Assembly: GCA_016284115.1 (NCBI GenBank)
Contig: JAEEOD010000326.1
Span: forward strand, 1-24,396
DNA: 24,396 nt
Direction of reading: 5' to 3'
Source: Bacteroidaceae bacterium
GTDB taxonomy: Bacteria > Bacteroidota > Bacteroidia > Bacteroidales > Bacteroidaceae
Shown here: positions 18,423 through 24,396 of the stretch, piece after piece
Layout: each line of letters starts with the position of its first letter
Position numbering within the stretch: the stretch's first letter is position 1
Made by a program: the position numbers and the translations under genes
Notes under the pieces: model-generated
The model's input: only the letters and a program-made list of their open reading frames with translations
The model's database searches: none
Told to the model about the DNA's origin: nothing

Positions 18423-18430
18423 CAAATATA
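18423..18430 (-). promoter_or_regulatory. Candidate -7 box of lacZ
   Basis: On the minus strand this reads TATATTTG (TAnnTTTG), 34 bases before the lacZ ATG. No -33 TTTG is seen. Confidence 0.5.
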
Positions 18431-18451
18431 AGCTTTTCACAGAAAATAAAC

Positions 18452-18459
18452 TACATTTG
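18452..18459 (+). promoter_or_regulatory. Candidate -7 box of hemW
   Basis: TACATTTG (TAnnTTTG) is 18 bases before the hemW ATG, leaving a very short leader. The -33 position would fall inside the opposing lacZ promoter and has no TTTG. Confidence 0.5.
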
Positions 18460-18477
18460 CAAGGATAAAAATAAAAT

Positions 18478-19605
18478 ATGGCAGGTATTTACATCCATAT
18501 TCCCTTTTGCAAAACGCGTTGTGCCTATTGTGACTTCTACTCCACTACGTTGGAGGAGTTGAAGCCTCGTTATATCGAAGCACTTTGTATCGAATTGCAA
18601 CTTCGGCATGACTACCTACATGATACACCCATAAACACCCTCTACTTCGGGGGTGGTACTCCCTCACAATTAACAGGATCTGATTTTAAAAAGATTTTCG
18701 CTTGCATAGAAAAGGTATATGGTTTGGATGCTTGTAAGGAGGTCACCCTTGAGGCCAACCCTGATGACCTGACAGAAGAATATGTTGAGATGCTCACCAC
18801 ACTGCCTTTCAACCGTATCAGTATGGGCATTCAGACGTTCCATGAGCCCACACTAAAACTGATTGGTCGTAGACACACAGCTACACAAGCCATCGAAGCG
18901 GTACGTCGTTGTCAGCAACATGGATTTGCCAACATCAGCATCGATTTGATTTATGGTTTGCCCTCAGAAACGCCAAAACAATGGAAACAGGATTTACAAA
19001 CGGCCTTCTCTCTGAATGTTCAACATATTTCATGTTATCACTTAACCTATGAGCAAGGCACGCGTCTTTGGCAAATGTTGCAACTTAAAGAGATTACCGA
19101 AGTGGACGAAGACACTAGCGTCAAACTTTTCCGTATCCTATGTGATGAGATGAAAAAAGCGGGTTACGAGCATTACGAAATATCCAACTTTGCCTTACCA
19201 AGCTATCGTTCTCGCCACAATAGTGCCTATTGGCAGGAGGTGCCATACTTGGGATGTGGTCCTAGTGCCCACTCGTTTAATGGAGATAGTCGTGAGTGGA
19301 ACGTTTCTTCCCTACAGAAGTACATCGAGGCATTGGGACAAGGCAAACGAGACTTTGAACAAGAGTTTTTAGATACAGACACAAGGTATAATGAGTATAT
19401 CATGACTCGTCTACGTACCTGCGAAGGGTTTAGCCTCAACGATTTAAAACAACGCTTCGGCAAAGTCTATTACGACTATTGCTTCTTGCTCGCCAAGCCT
19501 TATCTCAATAGTGGTTTATTAGTACAAAAAGAAGATTCCCTCCGTCTATCGAGAGATGGTATCTTCATATCAAATGAAATCATAAGTGATTTGATGAGAG
19601 TGTAA
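18478..19605 (+). CDS. hemW: Radical-SAM heme chaperone HemW (HemN-like)
   Basis: 375-residue radical-SAM protein. GIYIHIPFCKTRCAYCDFYS gives Cys11, Cys15 and Cys18 for the 4Fe-4S cluster. The fourth cysteine expected two residues further on in true coproporphyrinogen dehydrogenase HemN is Phe20 here, which marks HemW. FGGGTPS binds SAM, and EANPDDL, RISMGIQTF and YHLTYEQGT are further family blocks. HemW is thought to insert heme into respiratory proteins. It diverges from lacZ with 89 bases between. No terminator follows before the converging pseudogene. Confidence 0.92.
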   Translation: MAGIYIHIPFCKTRCAYCDFYSTTLEELKPRYIEALCIELQLRHDYLHDTPINTLYFGGGTPSQLTGSDFKKIFACIEKVYGLDACKEVTLEANPDDLTEEYVEMLTTLPFNRISMGIQTFHEPTLKLIGRRHTATQAIEAVRRCQQHGFANISIDLIYGLPSETPKQWKQDLQTAFSLNVQHISCYHLTYEQGTRLWQMLQLKEITEVDEDTSVKLFRILCDEMKKAGYEHYEISNFALPSYRSRHNSAYWQEVPYLGCGPSAHSFNGDSREWNVSSLQKYIEALGQGKRDFEQEFLDTDTRYNEYIMTRLRTCEGFSLNDLKQRFGKVYYDYCFLLAKPYLNSGLLVQKEDSLRLSRDGIFISNEIISDLMRV

Positions 19606-19612
19606 CCAATAG

Positions 19613-20115
19613 TCAATTCATCGTAGCATTATGCACCTCTTGCATCGCATTCGAAATCAAATCTTTAAAATTATCATCAACAAGTAATATAGCATATTTC
19701 AAACTGGATGCACGGAATGCAGCATTACCATCAATTCAATTGGCTATATCTTGTGACACTACTCCCATTAGATAGCCCTTTTTCAATAGCTCGTTTTGAC
19801 GAGCAGGATTGATTTCCAACAACAAGAGTGCAGTCATCCAGCCAGCTTCTGCCTTCTCATTATTTGTCATAACAGCATCATCATCCAAACAATTGTTTAT
19901 GCCCTCTTTTATCAAAGCATAGATATTGGGGGTACCACTTTCAGATATTGTAGCGTCAAACGGAATAGAATAATTCGCCACCAGCTATTCATCAACTCCT
20001 CTACAGAGTCAATATGTATGGACTTCTCTGGGTTGGACACTGACACAAGGTCTTTGTCATCTTGACAAACAATAAAAATGTAGAGAAAGTAAAGAAAAAA
20101 CATATGAACACACAT
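19613..20115 (-). pseudogene. Decayed class A acid phosphatase (PhoN/PAP2-like)
   Basis: Two broken pieces make one relic. The 5' part (from about 20103) has a hydrophobic start, MFFLYFLYIFIVCQDD, like a signal peptide, and reads to LMNSWW. It then needs a frameshift near 19980 to join ANYSIPFDATISESGTPNIY. The next part contains AGWMTALLLLEINPARQNE and LLKKGYLMG, which match the PhoN block after the PSGH motif. An in-frame TGA (19736-19738) sits where PhoN has the Trp of its HW motif, with the preceding His as Asn. Reading continues to a final stop at 19613. About 40 residues that should hold the K-x6-RP and PSGH active-site motifs are missing. The family assignment rests on recalled PhoN sequences. 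Confidence 0.65.
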
Positions 20116-20151
20116 CAATCTTAAGAAGATGATGATATTATTGATTTATCT

Positions 20152-20471
20152 GGGTGTATGTTGTAGATTCTATCAGGGTAAAGTTGGCGTATCGATTACC
20201 TTAGGTAAAAAGCCATGTTATCTTAACTAAGCGTTAAGTACACCGGAGAATCTCGAGGCTTACTAGTACTAAACCCTCTACTTACTACCTCTAAAGCAAG
20301 GCTCAACTTCCTCTAAGCAAGACTTCAGTTTTGTTTAAGCGAGCATTATATTTTATACATAATAATTTTAGCTGCCTGAAGACATGAGAACATACAACAT
20401 ACACCCAAACATACACCAAGATAATGTATCATTATCAACTTGTATCACGAAAAGGTGTATGTTCGTATGTT
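20152..20471. repeat. GTGTATGTT-family inverted repeats
   Basis: GGGTGTATGTTGT (20152-20164) is the exact reverse complement of 20394-20406. 20389-20405 (AACATACAACATACACC) pairs with 20454-20471 with one bulged base. An additional AAACATACACC lies at 20407-20417. So four copies occur within 320 bases, two in each orientation, none inside a gene. Confidence 0.75.
20288..20353 (+). repeat. Degenerate 22-bp tandem, three copies
   Basis: Units begin at 20288 (CCTCTAAAGCAAGGCTCAAC), 20310 (CCTCTAAGCAAGACTTCAG) and 20332 (TGTTTAAGCGAGCATTA). The first two are clearly alike, with a one-base shift; the third is weak. The step is 22 bp, the same as in the unrelated-looking array at 4415. Confidence 0.5.
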
Positions 20472-20500
20472 TTAAAAATAAAAATTTCATAGTAAAAGCT

Positions 20501-20531
20501 TTTGTTCTGACACTTTCTTTCACTATTTTTG
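20501..20531 (+). promoter_or_regulatory. Consensus promoter of slyD-aroC-peptidase
   Basis: TTTG (20501-20504), a 19-nt spacer and TATTTTTG (20524-20531) match the Bacteroidota consensus exactly. Start near 20538, leader about 27 nt. The 20454-20471 repeat arm ends 29 bases upstream. Confidence 0.82.
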
Positions 20532-20564
20532 CATTCAATATTCATTATAAGAACAATAGTAAGA

Positions 20565-21140
20565 ATGGAAAACAAGTTTATAACGGTTGCCTACAAGCTC
20601 TACACCATTGAGGATGGCGACAAGGATTTTGCAGAAGAGGCTACCGCTGAGAAGCCTTTTGAGTTCATTTCAGGTTTAGGTTTGACTTTACCTTTATTCG
20701 AAGATCATGTAAAGGACCTGAAGGCTGGTGATACATTTGACTTCATCATTAACAAGGAAGACGCTTACGGCATCTATGACGAGAGACAAGTAGTGGCTTT
20801 GCCAAAGAAGACTTTTGAGATTGATGGTAAGTTTGATAGCGAGCACATCGTTGAGGGTGCCATCATTCCTTTGATGAATGCTGAGGGTCAGCATTTCAAT
20901 GCAAGCGTAAGCAGCATTACTGATACAGAGGTAACGGTGGATTTGAACCACCCATTGGCTGGTTGCGACCTGCATTTTACAGGCTCTATCGTGGAGAGTC
21001 GTCCTGCTACCAACGAGGAATTGGCCGCTATGGCTAAGGTAATGAGTGGCGAAGGCGGATGCAATTGTGGTTGCGACCATTGCGGTGGTGGTTGTAGCGA
21101 AGAGGGTTGCCATGACGGAGGATGCTCTGGATGCCACTAA
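20565..21140 (+). CDS. slyD: FKBP-type peptidyl-prolyl isomerase SlyD with Cys/His-rich tail
   Basis: 191-residue cytoplasmic prolyl isomerase and chaperone. The start ATG 20565 ([13 protein letters not shown]) is chosen because upstream in-frame codons lie in the promoter. The FKBP core is split by the IF insert domain (about residues 70-125), with [31 protein letters not shown] and [11 protein letters not shown] as family blocks. From residue 166 the tail has 8 Cys and 3 His in 26 residues ([14 protein letters not shown]...), like the nickel/zinc-binding tail of E. coli SlyD. No hydrogenase or urease gene is in the window. aroC starts 13 bases on, so the genes are co-transcribed. Confidence 0.93.
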   Translation: MENKFITVAYKLYTIEDGDKDFAEEATAEKPFEFISGLGLTLPLFEDHVKDLKAGDTFDFIINKEDAYGIYDERQVVALPKKTFEIDGKFDSEHIVEGAIIPLMNAEGQHFNASVSSITDTEVTVDLNHPLAGCDLHFTGSIVESRPATNEELAAMAKVMSGEGGCNCGCDHCGGGCSEEGCHDGGCSGCH

Positions 21141-21153
21141 TAATCAAACAAGT

Positions 21154-22230
21154 ATGAGTAGCACTTTTGGCCATATATTTAAACTAACCACCTTCGGTGA
21201 ATCGCATGGTGTAGGCATAGGAGGCGTAGTGGATGGTATGCCAGCCGGTATTGACATCGACCTAGATTTCATTCAGCAAGAACTGTCTCGGAGACGCCCT
21301 GGACAATCGGCATTGACAACCTCCAGACAGGAAGCCGATGAGGTAGAATTGCTTTCAGGTGTATTTGAAGGCAAATCAACAGGTATGCCTATCGGATTTT
21401 TGGTAAGAAACACCAACCAGCATAGCGATGATTATGACAATCTACGTACAGTATTCCGCCCTTCACATGCTGACTTTACCTATCAAATGAAATATGGCCT
21501 GCGTGACCATCGTGGTGGTGGACGCTCATCAGCACGAGAGACCATCGCCCGTGTGGTGGGTGGTGCTTTGGCCAAGTTAGCACTCAAGCAATTGGGTATC
21601 AGCATCACAGCTTATACCCAACAAGTGGGTAATATATACTTGGAAAAGGGTTATACAGATTACGATTTCAGTCTGATAGAGCAGAATCCTATTAGATGCC
21701 CAGACTCCGCGAAAGCTCAAGAAATGGAAGCCTTAATCAAAGAAGTGAAAGCTGAGGGAGACACCATTGGTGGTGCTATCAGATGCATAGTACAGGGTTG
21801 CCCAGTAGGTTTGGGAGAACCTGTATTCAACAAGTTGCAGGCGGCTTTGGCAAGTGCCATGATGAGCATCAATGCCGCCAAGGGGTTTGAATATGGTGAG
21901 GGTTTTGGTGGCATGAATATGCGTGGCTCAGAGCAGAACGATATCTTCTATAATAAAGATGGCGCTATCTATACCAAAACCAACCATTCAGGAGGCATAC
22001 AGGGTGGAATCAGCAACGGTCAGGACATTTGTTTTCGTGTGGCTTTCAAACCTGTGGCTACTTTGCTGTTTGAGCAACAGACGGTAGATGTCTTTGGAAA
22101 TGAAACTATTGTGAAAGCAAAAGGTCGTCATGACCCTTGCGTTTTACCTCGTGCAGTACCCATCGTTGAAGCTATGGCAGCTATGACTATACTCGATTAT
22201 TATTTACTGAACAAAACAACCAAACTATGA
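21154..22230 (+). CDS. aroC: Chorismate synthase
   Basis: Last step of the shikimate pathway: converts EPSP to chorismate using reduced FMN. ATG 21154 gives [19 protein letters not shown], the canonical start; a longer in-frame start inside slyD is rejected. FMN and substrate motifs are present: [41 protein letters not shown] and the closing [16 protein letters not shown]. 358 residues is normal. The ATGA overlap with the next gene indicates translational coupling. Confidence 0.97.
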   Translation: MSSTFGHIFKLTTFGESHGVGIGGVVDGMPAGIDIDLDFIQQELSRRRPGQSALTTSRQEADEVELLSGVFEGKSTGMPIGFLVRNTNQHSDDYDNLRTVFRPSHADFTYQMKYGLRDHRGGGRSSARETIARVVGGALAKLALKQLGISITAYTQQVGNIYLEKGYTDYDFSLIEQNPIRCPDSAKAQEMEALIKEVKAEGDTIGGAIRCIVQGCPVGLGEPVFNKLQAALASAMMSINAAKGFEYGEGFGGMNMRGSEQNDIFYNKDGAIYTKTNHSGGIQGGISNGQDICFRVAFKPVATLLFEQQTVDVFGNETIVKAKGRHDPCVLPRAVPIVEAMAAMTILDYYLLNKTTKL

Positions 22231-23576
22231 TTAAACAATACATACATGACAACGAGCAACGGATGTTAGACGAGCTATTTAGCTTAATCCGTATCCCCAG
22301 CATCAGTTCGGAGTCGGCACACAAGGACGACATGGTTCGTTGTGCCAATCGTTGGAAAGAACTGCTTTTAGCAGCTGGTGTTGACAAAGCAGAAGTGATG
22401 CCCTCTGACGGCAACCCAATGGTGTATGCTGAAAAAATGGTGGATCCGAATGCCAAGACAATCTTGATTTATGGTCATTACGATGTAATGCCCGTAGAAC
22501 CATTTAATCTTTGGAAGACTGATCCATTCGAGCCTGTTATAAAGGATGGGAACATCTGGGCTCGTGGTGCCGACGATGACAAAGGCCAGAGTTTTATCCA
22601 AGTGAAGGCCTTTGAGTACGTAGTAAAGAATAGCTTGCTGAAAAACAACATAAAGTTCATTTTTGAGGGCGAGGAGGAGATTGGTTCGATGAGTTTGGAA
22701 CCTTTCTGCGAGAAGCACAAGGAGATGTTGAAGGCCGACATCATCTTAGTATCCGACACCTCAATGTTGGGCAAGGACCTGCCTTCACTGACTACTGGTT
22801 TGCGCGGTTTGTCGTATTGGCAAGTGGAGGTGACTGGTCCGAATCGTGACCTGCACAGTGGTCATTTCGGTGGTGCCGTAGCCAACCCTATCAACGTGCT
22901 TTGCAAGCTAATAGCACAGATGACGGATGCCGACGGACGCATCACCATACCTCATTTTTACGATGATGTAGAGGAAGTGCCAGTTGAGGAGCGTGAGATG
23001 ATTGCCCATATTCCTTTCGACCTCGAGAAATACAAAAAAGCTATCGACGTAGAAGAAGTGTGTGGCGAGAAAGGCTACAGTACGTTGGAGCGTAATAGTT
23101 GTCGCCCATCATTCGATGTATGTGGCATTTGGGGTGGCTATACCGGCGAGGGCGCCAAGACGGTAATTCCGAGCAAAGCGTTTGCAAAAATATCTACTCG
23201 TTTGGTGCCTCATCAAGACAACGAGAAAATTGGTCAGCTAATGATGGATTACCTCCAAGAGATTGCTCCCAAGAGTGTGAAAGTAAAAGTGGACTACCTG
23301 CATGGTGGAGAAAGCTATGTGTGTCCTATCTCCTTACCAGCTTACAAAGCAGCAGAGAAGGGCTTCGAGAAAGCATTTGGCAAGAAACCGTTGGCGGTTC
23401 GTCGAGGTGGTAGTATTCCTATCATTGCCACCTTCGAAAAGGTACTGGGAATCAAAACGGTACTCATGGGATTTGGCCTTGAAAGCAACGCTATCCACAG
23501 CCCTAACGAGAACTTCCCTCTAGAGATCTTCCGCAAAGGTATCGAAGCGGTTGTGGAATTCCATAAGAACTTCTAA
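22227..23576 (+). CDS. M20-family dipeptidase/metallopeptidase
   Basis: 449-residue zinc peptidase, probably a cytoplasmic dipeptidase (carnosinase-like branch); no signal peptide. The metal ligand His is in [11 protein letters not shown], the bridging Asp in [10 protein letters not shown], and the catalytic Glu pair in [10 protein letters not shown] further ligand Asp is in VSDTS, and the last His is in [25 protein letters not shown] starts the dimerisation domain. The gene begins in an ATGA overlap with the aroC stop. The biochemical substrate cannot be told from sequence, and its relation to aromatic biosynthesis is probably only operonic. Confidence 0.92.
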   Translation: MIKQYIHDNEQRMLDELFSLIRIPSISSESAHKDDMVRCANRWKELLLAAGVDKAEVMPSDGNPMVYAEKMVDPNAKTILIYGHYDVMPVEPFNLWKTDPFEPVIKDGNIWARGADDDKGQSFIQVKAFEYVVKNSLLKNNIKFIFEGEEEIGSMSLEPFCEKHKEMLKADIILVSDTSMLGKDLPSLTTGLRGLSYWQVEVTGPNRDLHSGHFGGAVANPINVLCKLIAQMTDADGRITIPHFYDDVEEVPVEEREMIAHIPFDLEKYKKAIDVEEVCGEKGYSTLERNSCRPSFDVCGIWGGYTGEGAKTVIPSKAFAKISTRLVPHQDNEKIGQLMMDYLQEIAPKSVKVKVDYLHGGESYVCPISLPAYKAAEKGFEKAFGKKPLAVRRGGSIPIIATFEKVLGIKTVLMGFGLESNAIHSPNENFPLEIFRKGIEAVVEFHKNF

Positions 23577-23598
23577 AATCATTTATTCTTAGCATAAT

Positions 23599-23624
23599 AA
23601 AAGGCACTTTTCAGAGTGCCTTTT
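23599..23624. terminator. Bidirectional terminator between the M20 peptidase and topB
   Basis: AAAAGGCACT (23599-23608) pairs with AGTGCCTTTT (23615-23624), 10 perfect pairs with a 6-nt loop TTTCAG. A T precedes ATGAT on the plus side. The stem touches the topB stop codon, so topB is ended by the same structure. Confidence 0.9.
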
Positions 23625-24396
23625 TATGATTTTACTGCAAAAGGTAAGCGGAAAATACAACCTGACTTCCATTCGGAGCATCCATAGGCTGCGTTGCCCT
23701 TGATGATATGTCCTTTGCCACATGCAGGACAAGGTTGACCGATGATGCTATCATCAGGGATCAATTTAGCTCCCTCATTACGAGTTTGACCCGCAATCTT
23801 CTTTTGTTGGGCATTGGCTTTAACATGTTTAGTGTTAGGCTTGGCTTGAGTAGTCTTCGCCTGTTTCTTTTTTTTCTTTTCTTCTTCAAGATTCACCACC
23901 GTAATACGGCGATTGGTGTTGTCAGATAGGACGGCATTGACGATTTCAGTAACCATTTGCTTGAGTTCGTCAAGGAATTGTCCTGCTTGGTAGGTCTTCT
24001 TTTCAATCTCACGTAATTTCTTTTCCCATAAACCTGTTAGTTCAGCACTTTTGAGCAAATCCTCACGAATGAAACCAATAAGTTCTACACCCGTAGGAGT
24101 AGCAATAAGATTCTTACGCTCCTTTCGGATATAATTGCGCTTAAATAAAGTTTCTATAATAGCAGCTCGTGTAGAAGGACGTCCAATACCATTCTCTTTC
24201 AAGGCATCTCGCAATTCGTCATTATCCACCAGCTTACCAGCAGTTTCCATAGCACGGAGCAAGGTAGCTTCTGTATAAGGACGAGGAGGTTGCGTCCATT
24301 TCTCTTGTAGTTCGGGAAGATGGGGGCCCTGCTCTCCTTTCACGAATTGAGTATTAATAATTGAGAATTGAGAATTATTATTTATAATATTTTGAC
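23624..24396 (-). CDS. topB: DNA topoisomerase III (type IA), C-terminal part
   Basis: The frame stays open to the window edge, so the N-terminal TOPRIM part and active-site Tyr lie outside. VKGEQGPHLPELQEKWTQPP, YTEATLLRAMETAG and the type IA block ENGIGRPSTRAAIIETL are typical of the Bacteroidetes enzyme. A Lys-rich linker (EEEKKKKKQAK) precedes a C4 zinc ribbon, CPACGKGHI...GCSEWKSGC. The 17 residues just upstream of VKGEQ are Asn/Ser/Gln/Ile-rich and encoded by heptamer repeats at 24345-24379, so either the gene has an in-frame insertion or it is disrupted at the edge. A GTG at 24343 is the first possible internal start. Confidence 0.85.
   Translation of the reverse strand, partial: QNIINNNSQFSIINTQFVKGEQGPHLPELQEKWTQPPRPYTEATLLRAMETAGKLVDNDELRDALKENGIGRPSTRAAIIETLFKRNYIRKERKNLIATPTGVELIGFIREDLLKSAELTGLWEKKLREIEKKTYQAGQFLDELKQMVTEIVNAVLSDNTNRRITVVNLEEEKKKKKQAKTTQAKPNTKHVKANAQQKKIAGQTRNEGAKLIPDDSIIGQPCPACGKGHIIKGNAAYGCSEWKSGCIFRLPFAVKS
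24345..24379. repeat. AT-rich heptamer repeat inside topB
   Basis: Five consecutive 7-bp steps read AATTGAG, TATTAAT, AATTGAG, AATTGAG and AATTATT. The frame on the minus strand remains open. Such AT-rich heptamers look like spacer DNA rather than topoisomerase coding sequence. Confidence 0.6.

Larger units (their letters stand above)
20116..20564. other. Gene-free repeat-rich region before slyD
   Basis: No coding frame is convincing here. It contains the GTGTATGTT-family inverted repeats (20152-20164, 20389-20417, 20454-20471), a 13-nt palindrome TTACCTTAGGTAA (20196-20208), a three-copy 22-bp degenerate tandem (20288-20353) and the slyD promoter (20501-20531). No tRNA or transposase remnant was recognised. 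Confidence 0.65.

Noticed and set aside
20384..20611. Small open frame before slyD
   Set aside because: It runs through the repeat arms, the slyD promoter and into slyD in another frame.
21046..21153. Longer aroC start inside slyD
   Set aside because: The extension overlaps the SlyD Cys-rich tail in another frame and does not resemble chorismate synthase.

Overview
The window (about 24.4 kb) looks like a chromosomal segment of a Bacteroidales bacterium, most likely Prevotellaceae (Prevotella/Segatella-like). The evidence is the gene content (a B12-dependent ribonucleotide reductase, a DPE2-type GH77 glucanotransferase, the RprX/RprY two-component pair, an EF-G paralogue and a SlyD with a Cys-rich tail), several promoters of the Bacteroidota form TTTG-N19-TAnnTTTG, and near absence of Shine-Dalgarno sites. 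Most of it is core housekeeping sequence. No phage, transposase, CRISPR array, rRNA or tRNA was recognised. Genus placement is inference.

Layout. 1-1128: 3' end of nrdJ (+). 1239-4294: malQ-folB (+), with a long hairpin just before malQ. 4295-4599: gene-free, with a striking five-copy 22-bp-period repeat array. 4600-7821: mtaB, an LpxL-family acyltransferase and a GT2 glycosyltransferase, overlapping end to start on the minus strand. 8065-8382: a small lipoprotein with 11-residue repeats, under a consensus promoter. 8521-9620: rpsF-rpsR-rplI (-), in which rpsR and rplI have strong Shine-Dalgarno sites. 9744-10522: a MarR regulator divergent from rpsF, then a 58-residue membrane protein. 10591-12829: rprX-rprY (-). 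13006-15165: EF-G-like GTPase without the catalytic histidine (-). 15287-18388: secreted GH2 beta-galactosidase (-), divergent from hemW (18478-19605, +). 19613-20564: a decayed class A acid phosphatase gene and a repeat-rich gap. 20565-23576: slyD, aroC and an M20 peptidase (+). 23624-24396: 3' end of topB (-), with a heptamer-rich stretch at the window edge.

Connections. malQ and lacZ belong to carbohydrate use. The EF-G paralogue matches the Bacteroides EF-G2 type, linked to starvation and gut fitness. lpxL and GT2 suggest envelope glycolipid work. The rpsF-rpsR-rplI operon encodes bS6 and bS18, two of the proteins that bury the anti-Shine-Dalgarno tail in Bacteroidota ribosomes, so the strong Shine-Dalgarno sites here may be regulatory. 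No wholly new multigene system is evident. The least explained signals are the 22-bp-period arrays, the malQ leader hairpin, the rprX upstream half-sites, the GTGTATGTT repeat family and the rpsR/rplI Shine-Dalgarno sites.
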